This document shows, in pieces, positions 1 to 10,102 of a stretch of DNA of 56,722 nt. Origin of the DNA: Candidatus Sulfotelmatobacter sp. (GTDB lineage Bacteria > Acidobacteriota > Terriglobia > Terriglobales > Acidobacteriaceae); assembly GCA_030041475.1 (NCBI GenBank), contig JASHNU010000099.1:1-56722 (forward strand), in the 5' to 3' direction. The number at the start of each line of letters is the position of its first letter. Positions within the stretch are counted from its first letter, which is position 1. A model generated the notes under the pieces. That model ran no database searches and was not told where the DNA came from. It saw only the letters and a list, made by a program, of their open reading frames with translations. Made by a program: the position numbers and the translations under genes.

Positions 1-1034
<1,034 letters not shown>

Positions 1035-1061
1035 TTACGAGATGGCCGGCGACCCTGCTTG

Positions 1062-2348
1062 CTACTGAATAATGATCTTCTTCTGCTGCGTATTTACTCC
1101 GCCTTGCGCCGTCTGCGCCGTTACCGTGATCACAGCCTCTCCCGCCGGCAACGGCGGCGTGAAGTAATGGAATGAGCCATCGGCACCGACAAACGGCACC
1201 TCGCTCCCATTCACCATCACCCGCGCGCCCGTCTGTGTCTTCCCGGTCACTTCGATCACGTGCCCGTGCTGGATAAACGGATCCAGCTCTAAATCAATGG
1301 CCTCGGTTCCCTTGCCCTTGGAAATGATGGTGAAGCGGTTCTTCTCGCTCTCCACCGATTCCTTCCCGGACGAATCGTAAGACTGCACCATCCAGTAGTA
1401 CGCGCCCTCGCCCAGCCCGCTTACCGTTACCGCCGCCGCGTTGACCTTTTTGTCAACCAGTGTAGAGGAAAAGTATGGATTGCGGGATATCCTCAGACGG
1501 TACCCAACTGCATTCGCCATCGCGGTCCAGGTGAACTCCACGTCCTTGGCAGCGTCGCCAGAGGAAAACAGCGGCGCCATGTTGGCCGGCGCAATCGGCG
1601 TGGGAGGACCAATTTCCTTGGCCTTCTCCAGATGCGACTCCTGCCCATGGAAACTGACTTTTTCCCAGTTGGCCAACTGAACTGTCTCGCCGTTTCGCGT
1701 GACTTCGCCGGTTCCCTTTTTCATCAAGATTTCGTGCTGGTCGGCCTTAGGATCGTTATGTACCTGCGCCGCCGACTCGGGCGCCAGGGAGGCCGTGGCC
1801 CCGGCTACGATAACTTGCGATTTCGAACCAGAGCTGTACGTCGCGGTGGAAAGATCGACGGTGCCGGTGCTTACCGCGACGGCGACGTTGGTCTGTTGCT
1901 GATCGTTCGCGGAGTTCTCTTGAATCACGATCAGTGAATCCTGCTTCACGGTATAGCTGGTGCCGTCGTTAAAAACGACCTTCGCCATGCCCTCTGATCC
2001 GGTCTGCACCACGTCGCCTTTTTCGAGCAGCACGCTGTAGTCGGCCGTCACCCAGCTGTTGCCGGTACTTTTCTTCACCCGCACGGTGCCATCCAGCGCG
2101 GTAAAGTGCGCCTGCTGCGCGATCACGGTTCCCGAACCAGCTGCCGGGGCCATCCCGGCAACCTTCTCCAGCAACTTGCCGGCAACGTCGTTGGCTTTCT
2201 TGATGCCGCTCTCGGTGAATTGCGGGAACGCCACCCGCATGGCGATGAAAAACACCGCGGCCCCTGCCAGAATCAGCAGCGCCACACTGCGGTACGTGAC
2301 CGTCGTCCAGGCAATGTGAATTCCCGGTTTGCGATTGGCCGAAGACAC
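1062..2348 (-). CDS. FecR-domain secreted/membrane-anchored protein
   Basis: 428 residues with a GTG start at 2348. An N-terminal membrane segment (about 18-38, SVALLILAGAAVFFIAM) is followed by a FecR domain (about 90-160; DGTVRVKKS, GDVVQTGSEGMAKVVFNDG), a fibronectin III-like stretch (about 265-340; VGYRLRISRNPYF, YYWMVQSYDSSGKES) and a C-terminal Ig-like/carbohydrate-binding-like sheet (VIEVTGKTQTGARVMVNG). In iron-signalling systems FecR senses across the inner membrane, but in Acidobacteria such domain mixes are usually stand-alone envelope proteins, and no sigma factor or TonB receptor lies nearby. It is followed, 111 bases on and in the same direction, by the broken mreB copy B. The exact role is unknown; a surface or periplasmic scaffold is the best guess. 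Confidence 0.75.
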   Translation of the reverse strand: MSSANRKPGIHIAWTTVTYRSVALLILAGAAVFFIAMRVAFPQFTESGIKKANDVAGKLLEKVAGMAPAAGSGTVIAQQAHFTALDGTVRVKKSTGNSWVTADYSVLLEKGDVVQTGSEGMAKVVFNDGTSYTVKQDSLIVIQENSANDQQQTNVAVAVSTGTVDLSTATYSSGSKSQVIVAGATASLAPESAAQVHNDPKADQHEILMKKGTGEVTRNGETVQLANWEKVSFHGQESHLEKAKEIGPPTPIAPANMAPLFSSGDAAKDVEFTWTAMANAVGYRLRISRNPYFSSTLVDKKVNAAAVTVSGLGEGAYYWMVQSYDSSGKESVESEKNRFTIISKGKGTEAIDLELDPFIQHGHVIEVTGKTQTGARVMVNGSEVPFVGADGSFHYFTPPLPAGEAVITVTAQTAQGGVNTQQKKIIIQ

Positions 2349-2568
2349 CTTGACTGAGGAACCTTGTTATTCCCTTGTGAATACGTCGGTAACATTCAAA
2401 GTTAGCATAAGCAAAAAGTGTGGAAGAACAGGTAATCAGGCCCGGAAGTTACCTTGGTGTGGGAAATCCCGACTGCAGGACCTAGCTCACTTCGCCACAG
2501 GCTGAGCAAAACCTGGGTCAGAAGCCATTCGAACAAAGACCGCCTTCCTTCGTAACCATGGCTCAGCT

Positions 2569-4182
2569 ATGCTTGATCGCTCTATGGCCGCAACTGTAGC
2601 CAGCGCTCCGACCACCCGCGGAGCGCTTCTAAGCTCCGGTATGGTATTGGTTTGGGCTATTGCGCTCGCCAAGTTGCTCTTCCACATCTACTTCAACAAC
2701 CGCTACGGATACTTTCGCGATGAGTTCGACTACATGTCTTGCGGCGACCATCTGCAATGGGGATACGTCGACCAACCGCCGATGGTCCCGTTCCTGATTC
2801 ACATTTCGCGCGCCCTCCTCGGAGACTCGCTGCGCGCCATCCGTTTTCTCCCTGCGCTGGCGTCGTCGCTGCTGATCGTGCAAACGGCCGTGCTTGCGCG
2901 CGAGCTCGGCGGCCGCCGCTTCGCTCTCGTGCTCAGCGCTGTCTGTGCCCTCATCGCGCCGCAGTATCTGTCGAACGGCAGCCTGCTGGGGACGAATTGT
3001 CTGGAGCCGAACCTATGGATGGGCTGCGCTTATTTCGCCATTCTGGCGATCAAGAGCTCGGGTAAGAGCGAGAAGGCCCCGCGTTACTGGCTGTGGTTCG
3101 GCGTGTGCGCCGGGTTGGGCCTTGAAAATAAGTATTCGATTGCGGTTTTCGGTGCCGGGATAGTCGTCGGTCTGTTGCTTACTGAGCAGCGACGCGCCTT
3201 TCGGAACAAGTGGATCTGGCTTGGCGGCCTCGCTGCGTTTTTGATCGTCCTGCCGAACGTCTTTTGGAACATCCGCAATGACTGGCCATTCGCGCAGTTG
3301 ATGCACAACATCCGCGCCGAGGGCCGCGACGTGGTTCTCGGTCCATTCGAATTTTTCTTCCAGCAACTGCTGCTGGTCAATCTGTTTACCGCTCCGATCT
3401 GGCTGGCAGGATTGTTCGCCGTGCTGTTCTCTGCGCGGCTGAGACCCTACCGCGCCCTGGGATGGTGTTATCTCTTCTGCTACACGTTCTTTTTCTGGCA
3501 GCACGGCAAGAACTACTACCTGGCACCGGTCTATCCCATGCTGTTTGCCGCCGGAGCCGTGGTGATTGATCGGGCCATCGGCGATCGCGAACAGGCGCCC
3601 CGGCGGCAGTGGTTGAAGCCCACCATCGCAATCATTCTTCTGGCCCACGGCGCCTACCTCGTCCCCATCGTCATCCCGGTCTTCTCGCCGGAAAAGTTCC
3701 TCACCTATACCGAATACCTACCCTTCAAACTTCCAGTCATGGAGCATTCTCACGCTCGCGCCGCGTTGCCGCAGTGGTATTCCGACCAGTTCGGCTGGAA
3801 AGAGATTGCCGACGAAGCCGTCGTGGCCTGGAACCGCCTCACGCCTGAGGAGCGTCAGGATAAGAACTGCGGTATCTTCGCGCAGGATTACGGGCAGGCC
3901 GGCGCCATCGACTTTTTCGACCCCAAGCTGGGCTTGCCGCCAGCGCTGAGCGGCGACCGCACATATTGGATTTGGGGACCGCGCGGCTATTCCGGCGATT
4001 GCCTGATCGTGCTCGGCGATCGCAAAGAACGGCTAGAGCGACTGTTTGGACAGGTCGAATTCGTAGGCCTCTCGGCGGACAATCCCTGGGCTCTGGAGAA
4101 GGAAATCGGCGTCGATATCTGCCGCAAGCCGAAGTTCGGGACGTTGAGCGATCTTTGGCCGCGACTCAAGCGTTGGCGCTGA
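2569..4182 (+). CDS. Glycosyltransferase family 39 (ArnT/PMT-like) membrane protein
   Basis: 537 residues with about ten hydrophobic helices. The first periplasmic loop carries YFRDEFDY (about 46-53) and WGYVDQPPMVPF, the acidic loop that holds the catalytic Asp in the PMT/ArnT superfamily. These integral inner-membrane enzymes move a sugar from a polyprenyl-phosphate carrier to protein or lipid on the outer face. The C-terminal 150 residues are soluble and contain an acidic, aromatic-rich stretch (FFDPKLGLPPALSGDR). ATG 2569 and ATG 2584 are both possible starts; neither has a strong ribosome site. The gene stands alone, divergent from the FecR gene. The acceptor cannot be told from sequence. 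Confidence 0.8.
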   Translation: MLDRSMAATVASAPTTRGALLSSGMVLVWAIALAKLLFHIYFNNRYGYFRDEFDYMSCGDHLQWGYVDQPPMVPFLIHISRALLGDSLRAIRFLPALASSLLIVQTAVLARELGGRRFALVLSAVCALIAPQYLSNGSLLGTNCLEPNLWMGCAYFAILAIKSSGKSEKAPRYWLWFGVCAGLGLENKYSIAVFGAGIVVGLLLTEQRRAFRNKWIWLGGLAAFLIVLPNVFWNIRNDWPFAQLMHNIRAEGRDVVLGPFEFFFQQLLLVNLFTAPIWLAGLFAVLFSARLRPYRALGWCYLFCYTFFFWQHGKNYYLAPVYPMLFAAGAVVIDRAIGDREQAPRRQWLKPTIAIILLAHGAYLVPIVIPVFSPEKFLTYTEYLPFKLPVMEHSHARAALPQWYSDQFGWKEIADEAVVAWNRLTPEERQDKNCGIFAQDYGQAGAIDFFDPKLGLPPALSGDRTYWIWGPRGYSGDCLIVLGDRKERLERLFGQVEFVGLSADNPWALEKEIGVDICRKPKFGTLSDLWPRLKRWR

Positions 4183-4225
4183 AATGAAAACAAAACACCC
4201 AGCAGATGTTCTGTGAGATCTTCGC

Positions 4226-4255
4226 CGAGGATAGTGTCCTCAGGACACTTCCTCG
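4226..4255. terminator. Hairpin after GT39 gene
   Basis: Arms CGAGGATAGTGTCC and GGACACTTCCTCG close on a TCA loop, forming a stem of about 13 pairs with one internal defect. There is no following T-run, so it may stabilise an mRNA end rather than act as a classical intrinsic terminator. Confidence 0.45.
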
Positions 4256-4357
4256 CCGAGGCGTGGCTTGACATCCGATTCCAGCGTCCACCAAAATTCT
4301 GCCCCTGAAATGGTGCGGGTTTTCATTCGCTGTTCAGACTCCTGTGCGAGGTTCCCC

Positions 4358-6418
4358 ATGTTTTCCAGTTGGTTTCGCAGCGCAGTTGTGACAATCCTTC
4401 TTGTCCTCTTCGCAAGTATGCTCTCTGCCCAGAGCATATCCGTCTCGCAGCCTACACTCTGGGCCACCAAGCCCGATGTCGCCGGCTTCGAAAAAATCGA
4501 GAACGACCGTCTGGCGGGTGCGAACGCGTCGATCGACACTCTTCTCGCGGTCAAGGGCGCACGCACCATTGAGAACACGCTCGTTCCCTTCGACGAAGCG
4601 ACCCGTCAGGTCAACTCCGCAGCCTACCTCGCTCAGCTCATGCAGCAGGTGCACCCCGACGCTGCCTTCCGCGATCACGCCACGGCGATGCTGACCAAGG
4701 CCACGGCCGTGCAGACGGCCATTTCGCTGAACCGCGACGTTTACAACGCGCTCGCCGCCCTCGATCTCACGAAGGCCGACAGCGCCACACAGTACTACGT
4801 GAAGCGGCAACTGCTTGAGTTCCGTCTGGCCGGCGTGGACAAGGATGACGCCACCCGCGCCCGTCTCAAGAAGCTGAATGACCAGGCAACTGAGGAACAG
4901 TCCACCTTCGATCGCAACATTTCCGACGGCCAGAAAACCGTCGAAGCCGAGCCCGGGGAACTCGACGGCCTGCCTCAGGATTACATCGAGCACCACAAGC
5001 CTGGCGCCGACGGCAAGATTCACCTCACCACCGATTACCCGGATTCGCTGCCGGTGTTCACCTTCGCGAAAAGTCCAGCGTTGCGGCACCGCATGTTTAT
5101 GGCCTTCAACACCCGCGCCTATCCCAAGAATCAGGATGTCCTTACCAGCCTGATGAAGACGCGTTACGAAATCGCGACGCTGATCGGCTATGCGTCATGG
5201 GCAGACTACAACGCTGCCGATAAGATGATTGCCAAGGGCGGCAACATCGCCGACTTCATTCACCAGATCAACGACGCCGCGCGCCCACTCGCCAAGCGCG
5301 AGTTCGACATGCTGCTGGCGGAAAAAAGGAAGATGAGTCCGGGAGCAACGGAAATCCTGGACGATGAAGGCAACTATCTATCAGAACTGGTGCGCCGCTC
5401 GCAATACAACTTCGATTCTCAATCCGTGCGCCCGTACTTCCCGTTCATGCAGGTGAAGCAGGGCATTCTCGACGCCGCCAGCGAACTGTTCCACATCAGT
5501 TTTCAGCAGGAAATGAACGTTCCCAGCTGGGACCCGGCGGTCGAAACCTGGCTGGTGATTGATCACGGCAAGCCCATCGGCCGTTTTTATCTCGACATGC
5601 ATCCGCGCGCCGGCAAATACAGCCACGCCGAAATGGCCCCTGTGCTTGATGGCATCAAAGGCAAGCAGCTGCCGGAGGCCATTCTGGTCTGCAATTTTCC
5701 CAATCCCACCGCTGACGATCCGGCCCTGATGACCTACGGCGACGTCACCACGTTCTTTCACGAGTTCGGTCACCTCGTGCACCACATTCTCGGCGGGCAG
5801 CAGCCTTGGGCGGGGATCGCGGGCATCAGCATGGAGTCTGACTTCGTTGAAGCACCATCGCAAATGCTGGAAGAGTGGATCCACAGCCCGCAGGTGCTGG
5901 CCAAATTCGCGCGCCATTACAAGACAGGCGAGCCTATTCCGGCAGAACTGGTCGAGCGCATGAATCGCGCCTCGGCCTTCGGACGCGGCGGCTGGGTGCT
6001 GCGGCAGAACGACTATTCCGCGATTTCCTACGACATCTACAAGGCTAAGCCGGAAGATGTTGACCTGGATGCGGTCACGCTCGGCGACGGGCGCAAGTAC
6101 ACGCTGTTCACGCCAATCGAAGATACCCACATGTGGGCGTCATTCGGACATCTTGGCGGCTACTCTTCCGCCTACTACACCTATCTCTGGGACAAAGTAA
6201 TCGCCGAAGATTTCTTCCTGCAGTTCGATCACAAGAACCTGTTGGCGGGCGATGCCCCGGCGCGCTACCGCCATCTGGTGCTCGAACCGGGAGGGTCGAT
6301 GTCGGCCAACGACCTGGTGAAGAATTTTCTCGGCCGTCCCGCCAACATGACCGCCCTGCAGAAATGGATGGAGGAAGAATTCGCAGGCAGTGAAGGCGCC
6401 AGAGCGGGAGGAAAATAG
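4358..6418 (+). CDS. M3 family zinc oligopeptidase (thimet/Dcp type), exported
   Basis: 686 residues from ATG 4358. I prefer this start to ATG 4268 because it opens a signal peptide (MFSSWFRSAVVTILLVLF, cleavage after SAQ) and has GAGG six bases upstream. The zinc site is HEFGH at 468-472, with the downstream Glu in DFVEAPSQ (E498), both canonical for peptidase family M3. The all-helical N-terminal half and the length match thimet oligopeptidase/oligopeptidase A. The family cleaves short peptides inside a closed channel. The signal peptide puts this one in the periplasm, where it would finish peptides released by secreted proteases such as the S53 enzyme at 8245. Transcribed alone. Confidence 0.92.
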   Translation: MFSSWFRSAVVTILLVLFASMLSAQSISVSQPTLWATKPDVAGFEKIENDRLAGANASIDTLLAVKGARTIENTLVPFDEATRQVNSAAYLAQLMQQVHPDAAFRDHATAMLTKATAVQTAISLNRDVYNALAALDLTKADSATQYYVKRQLLEFRLAGVDKDDATRARLKKLNDQATEEQSTFDRNISDGQKTVEAEPGELDGLPQDYIEHHKPGADGKIHLTTDYPDSLPVFTFAKSPALRHRMFMAFNTRAYPKNQDVLTSLMKTRYEIATLIGYASWADYNAADKMIAKGGNIADFIHQINDAARPLAKREFDMLLAEKRKMSPGATEILDDEGNYLSELVRRSQYNFDSQSVRPYFPFMQVKQGILDAASELFHISFQQEMNVPSWDPAVETWLVIDHGKPIGRFYLDMHPRAGKYSHAEMAPVLDGIKGKQLPEAILVCNFPNPTADDPALMTYGDVTTFFHEFGHLVHHILGGQQPWAGIAGISMESDFVEAPSQMLEEWIHSPQVLAKFARHYKTGEPIPAELVERMNRASAFGRGGWVLRQNDYSAISYDIYKAKPEDVDLDAVTLGDGRKYTLFTPIEDTHMWASFGHLGGYSSAYYTYLWDKVIAEDFFLQFDHKNLLAGDAPARYRHLVLEPGGSMSANDLVKNFLGRPANMTALQKWMEEEFAGSEGARAGGK

Positions 6419-6543
6419 AACTCCGCCAGCAGCTGTAATACTAAAATCGTGACGCCTGATCCGCCCCCGCCTTGCCGCACCTCTCGCTGGGGTTGTAGCA
6501 TCAACTGTTCAGGCATTCATACCGCAAGCCCCAGGAGACATTT

Positions 6544-8079
6544 ATGGCGACTGATACCCTAGCGAGCCCTGCTACGCTCAGCAACAGTCAGGCGAAAGTT
6601 TTCAAGAATTTCATTGACGGCGAGTGGATCGAATCCTCGTCCGGAGACACTTTCGAAAACCGCAATCCCGCCAACACTCGTGATTTGGTCGGCATCTTCC
6701 AGAAATCCAACAAAGAGGACGTGAACGCAGCCGTCGACGCGGCCAAGCGCGCCTTCGCCAAGTGGCGGCTGGTTCCCGCGCCGCGCCGCGCGGAAATCGT
6801 TTTCCGCGCCGCCGAAATTCTGATCGAGCGCAAAGAGCAGTATGCCCGCGAAATGACGCGCGAGATGGGCAAGGTTTTGGCCGAGACTCGTGGCGACGTG
6901 CAGGAAGCCATCGACGCCGGGTATTACAACGCGGGGGAAGGCCGACGGCTCTTTGGGCCAACCGTGCCATCGGAAATGCCCAACAAGTTCGCGATGGCGG
7001 TGCGCCAGCCGATCGGCGTCTGCGGCATGATCACGCCATGGAACTTCCCCATGGCGATCTCGTCGTGGAAGTTGCTACCGGCTGTGGTGTGCGGTAATAC
7101 CTGCGTCATCAAGCCCGCGCAAGATACGCCGCTTTCGACTTTCAACCTCGTCCGCGCACTCTACGACGCCGGCCTGCCCAAGGGGGTCATCAATGTTGTC
7201 GCCGGGTTCGGCTCGATGGTCGGCACACCGCTCGCCGAGCATCCCGACGTGCGCGCGGTCTCGCTCACTGGATCGAGTGAGGTCGGCCGCATCATCGGCG
7301 GCATCGCGGCAAAAAGTTTCAAGCACTGCTCGCTCGAACTGGGCGGCAAAAATCCCATGATCGTGCTCGACGACGCCAACCTCGATCTCGCTATCGAGGG
7401 CGGACTGTGGGGCGCGTTCGGGACGACCGGCCAGCGCTGCACCGCGACCAGCCGCATGATCGTGCAGAAAGGCGTGTATCGCGAATTTGTCGATCGCCTG
7501 GTGGAACGCGCCAGGAAATTGAAAGTAGGCAACGGCCTCGACGAATCCGTACAAATGGGCCCCGCCGTTAACGAAAAACAGCTTCAAACGGATCTCAGCT
7601 ACGTCGAGATCGGCAAGAACGAAGGCGCGAAGATGGTCTGCGGCGGCAACCGCCTCGACCAGGGCGAGTATGCCCACGGCTGGTTCATGGAACCGACGGT
7701 ATTCATCGACGTCGATCCCAAGATGCGCATCGCGCAGGAAGAAATCTTCGGGCCTGTCGTCTCGATCATCCCATGCGACGATCTCGAGAATGCCATCGAA
7801 ATTGCCAACGGCATCGAGTACGGCCTGTCGTCGGCGCTCTACACCAAAGACGTGAACAAGGCGTTCAGCGCGATTCGCGATCTCTACGCCGGTATCACGT
7901 ATATCAATGCACCGACCATCGGCGCCGAAGTGCATCTGCCCTTTGGAGGAACAAAGGCGACCGGCAACGGCCACCGCGAAGGCGGCATCGGCGCGATTGA
8001 TTTCTACACCGAGTGGAAGTCGGTCTACGTGGACTTCTCCGATAAGCTGCAAAAAGCGCAGATCGACCGGGAAGACTAA
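6544..8079 (+). CDS. NAD(P)-dependent aldehyde dehydrogenase
   Basis: 511 residues with the full ALDH fold: ITPWNFP (oxyanion Asn167), cofactor Lys190 in [15 protein letters not shown], general-base Glu265 in LELGGKNP and nucleophile Cys299 in GQRCTATSR. ALDHs oxidise aldehydes to acids in the cytoplasm. The closest remembered relatives are the 2-oxoglutarate-semialdehyde/succinate-semialdehyde group ([15 protein letters not shown] near the C-terminus), but substrate cannot be fixed from sequence alone. AGGAGA lies eight bases before ATG 6544. A single-gene unit between the M3 peptidase and an intergenic repeat. It shares only family resemblance with the second ALDH at 23338. Confidence 0.93.
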   Translation: MATDTLASPATLSNSQAKVFKNFIDGEWIESSSGDTFENRNPANTRDLVGIFQKSNKEDVNAAVDAAKRAFAKWRLVPAPRRAEIVFRAAEILIERKEQYAREMTREMGKVLAETRGDVQEAIDAGYYNAGEGRRLFGPTVPSEMPNKFAMAVRQPIGVCGMITPWNFPMAISSWKLLPAVVCGNTCVIKPAQDTPLSTFNLVRALYDAGLPKGVINVVAGFGSMVGTPLAEHPDVRAVSLTGSSEVGRIIGGIAAKSFKHCSLELGGKNPMIVLDDANLDLAIEGGLWGAFGTTGQRCTATSRMIVQKGVYREFVDRLVERARKLKVGNGLDESVQMGPAVNEKQLQTDLSYVEIGKNEGAKMVCGGNRLDQGEYAHGWFMEPTVFIDVDPKMRIAQEEIFGPVVSIIPCDDLENAIEIANGIEYGLSSALYTKDVNKAFSAIRDLYAGITYINAPTIGAEVHLPFGGTKATGNGHREGGIGAIDFYTEWKSVYVDFSDKLQKAQIDRED

Positions 8080-8081
8080 AG

Positions 8082-8149
8082 TTTCACCACGGAGACGCGG
8101 AGCAACAATTGCTTTTCTTCCGTGCATTTCCCGTGCCTCCGTGGTCAAT
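8082..8149. repeat. Intergenic palindromic repeat, ACCACGGAG type
   Basis: Exact 9-base arms ACCACGGAG (8086-8094) and CTCCGTGGT (8137-8145) enclose further GGAG/CTCC-rich sequence. It lies directly after the aldehyde dehydrogenase stop. Elements of this look are common between genes in acidobacterial genomes (recollection, not searched). It may also act as a 3' hairpin. Confidence 0.6.
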
Positions 8150-8244
8150 TCTCAGACCGCCTAGAGTCCATCCTCTCCTTGTCTAGGTCTCTGATTCCGT
8201 TGTAAAGTAACTGCCCCCTGACTACTCCCCTGGAGACCAAACAT

Positions 8245-9906
8245 ATGAAGTTTCTTGTAGTGACGCACCCGCAGCGTTTCGCCGCCACTTTTCTCGCATT
8301 CATCCTCCTTGCAGCTGCCGCAGTCCAGGCCGAGTCGCGCGCACTTCTCACCAGCCATGTTCCGGACGCAGTTTCCAGCGGGCTCGCCCCGCTCGTCGGC
8401 CATGTCCCGCCAGACCAGCACCTGAGCCTGGCCATTTCGCTGCCTTTGCACAACGAAGCGGCGCTCGACAACCTGCTGCAGCAGATCTACGACCCGCAAA
8501 GCCCCAGCTATCACCGCTACCTCAGCGTACAGGAATTCACCAGCAGATTCGGTCCGGCCCAGACCGCCCACGCCGCGGTTCTTCAGTTTGCCCAGGCGCA
8601 CGGCTTGTCTGTGGTTGACACGGCCGCGAACCGCCTGGTCATTGACGTCGAAGGCCGCGCAGCCGACATCGAAGCTGCATTCCATGTTTCGATGAACGTC
8701 TATCAGCATCCAACGGAAAACCGCGCGTTCTATGCGCCCGATAGCGAGCCGACGGTTGACCTGGACGTGCCGCTTCTGCATGTTTCCGGACTCGACAACT
8801 TCAACGTGCCTTATGCCAAGAACATCCGGGCGTCGCAGCAGAGCGTGCAGATGGATGGTGTTGCCAAGGCGACTGGCTCCGGCCCCGGCGGTAACTTCGT
8901 GGGCAGCGACCTGCGCGCGGCCTACTACGGCTCCGGTTCTCTCACCGGTGCGGGACAGTCGGTTGGCCTCTTCGAGTTCGCTGGCTACAACATCAAGGAT
9001 GTTCAGAATTACTTCAGCAAACTGAAGCAACCGCTGAACGTCCCCGTCAACGGCGTTTCTCTGAATGGAGTCAGCATAAATTGCCCTCCGCAAAGCTGCG
9101 ACGACTCCGAGCAGGCGCTCGACATTGAGATCGCCATTTCCATGGCTCCCGGTCTTAGCCAGGTGGTGGTCTATGTGGGATCGAAAGACGTTTCCATCTT
9201 CAACCGCATGGCGGCGGACAACACGTCCAAGCAGCTTAGCTGTTCCTGGGGATGGACCGACAACGAGAGCAGCCTGGACCCGATCTTCAAAGAAATGGCG
9301 GTACAGGGCCAGAGCGTGTTCGTCGCGACAGGCGACAACGGGTCCTCGACCCCCGGCGACGTTGTATGGCCGGCAGACGATCCCTTTGTGACCGCCGTTG
9401 GCGGCACGGACCTGGTCACCACTGGCCCCGGGGGAGCCTGGAGCTCGGAGACTGGCTGGAACGGAAGTGCCGGCATGCCTTCCAAGAACGGCATTCCAAT
9501 CCCGAAATATCAGAAGCTCAACGGTGTCGTGAACTCGCAGAATCACGCATCCTCGACCTTGCGCAACATCCCCGACGTCGCGGCCGAGGCCAATACCAAC
9601 CAGTGGAGCTGTTACGACGCAGGGTGCTCCGACGGCAATGGAGGCACCAGCTATGCGGCTCCACAATGGGCAGGCCTGGTTGCGATGGCCAATGAGCAGG
9701 CGGTCAGCGCCGGCGGGACTACCCTCGGCTTCCTCAACCCGAAGATTTACCACATTGGCGTGGGATCGGCTTACGACACCAACTTTCACGACATCACCAG
9801 CGGCAGCAACGGCCAGTATTCGGCAGTCACGGGCTTCGACCTGGTGACCGGCTGGGGCTCTCCTATTGGCCCCAACCTGATTGACACCCTGACGGGGAAA
9901 GACTAA
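8245..9906 (+). CDS. S53 family pro-kumamolisin (sedolisin) peptidase, secreted
   Basis: 553 residues: signal peptide (1-29, cleavage near VQA), pro-kumamolisin activation domain (about 40-180, with SPSYHRYLSVQEF) and sedolisin catalytic domain. Catalytic Glu289 and Asp293 sit in DDSEQALDIE, the oxyanion Asp364 in ATGDNGSS and nucleophile Ser469 in GGTSYAAPQWAG. The C-terminal calcium site is FHDITSGSNG and GFDLVTGWGSP. All motifs of an active, acid-optimum serine-carboxyl endopeptidase are present. The propeptide must be cut off after export. Such enzymes are numerous in acid-soil Acidobacteria and digest extracellular protein. It stands alone between two intergenic repeats. Confidence 0.95.
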   Translation: MKFLVVTHPQRFAATFLAFILLAAAAVQAESRALLTSHVPDAVSSGLAPLVGHVPPDQHLSLAISLPLHNEAALDNLLQQIYDPQSPSYHRYLSVQEFTSRFGPAQTAHAAVLQFAQAHGLSVVDTAANRLVIDVEGRAADIEAAFHVSMNVYQHPTENRAFYAPDSEPTVDLDVPLLHVSGLDNFNVPYAKNIRASQQSVQMDGVAKATGSGPGGNFVGSDLRAAYYGSGSLTGAGQSVGLFEFAGYNIKDVQNYFSKLKQPLNVPVNGVSLNGVSINCPPQSCDDSEQALDIEIAISMAPGLSQVVVYVGSKDVSIFNRMAADNTSKQLSCSWGWTDNESSLDPIFKEMAVQGQSVFVATGDNGSSTPGDVVWPADDPFVTAVGGTDLVTTGPGGAWSSETGWNGSAGMPSKNGIPIPKYQKLNGVVNSQNHASSTLRNIPDVAAEANTNQWSCYDAGCSDGNGGTSYAAPQWAGLVAMANEQAVSAGGTTLGFLNPKIYHIGVGSAYDTNFHDITSGSNGQYSAVTGFDLVTGWGSPIGPNLIDTLTGKD

Positions 9907-9926
9907 AGGTTCATAAAATCGGTTTG

Positions 9927-10019
9927 TCATTCCAAGGAGCGAAGCGACGAGGAACCTGCTTTCGGCGAGTGCCTTGGGAAGCGGATTCCTCGCGCAAAAT
10001 TCGCGCTCGGAATGACAAA
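9927..10019. repeat. Intergenic palindromic repeat with TGTCATTCC ends
   Basis: It opens with TTGTCATTCC (about 9929) and closes with GGAATGACAA (about 10010-10019). The inner portions AGGAACCTGC and GGATTCCTCG are also roughly complementary, so the whole can fold as one long stem. A related element sits at 20857-20983. Probably a REP/MITE-like dispersed repeat; no coding capacity. Confidence 0.7.
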
Positions 10020-10102
10020 GTGAGTGTTGTCGACAGCCGAGGTCCGAGCTCTAATACCTTTTTCTCTGCGTTCTCGGCGTGCTCAGCGGTTAGAATTCTG
10101 GC

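Noticed and set aside
2455-2490. Shared GGGAAATCCCG...CAGGACCT stretch with 14838-14862
   Set aside because: Only about 20 similar bases with a gap; too short to call a repeat family by eye.
7075-8148. 357-codon open frame antisense to the aldehyde dehydrogenase
   Set aside because: Shadow of a high-GC gene: composition is explained by the ALDH codons, with no motif or ribosome site.
8161-9930. 589-codon open frame antisense to the S53 peptidase
   Set aside because: Same cause; the plus strand has every catalytic motif of the family.
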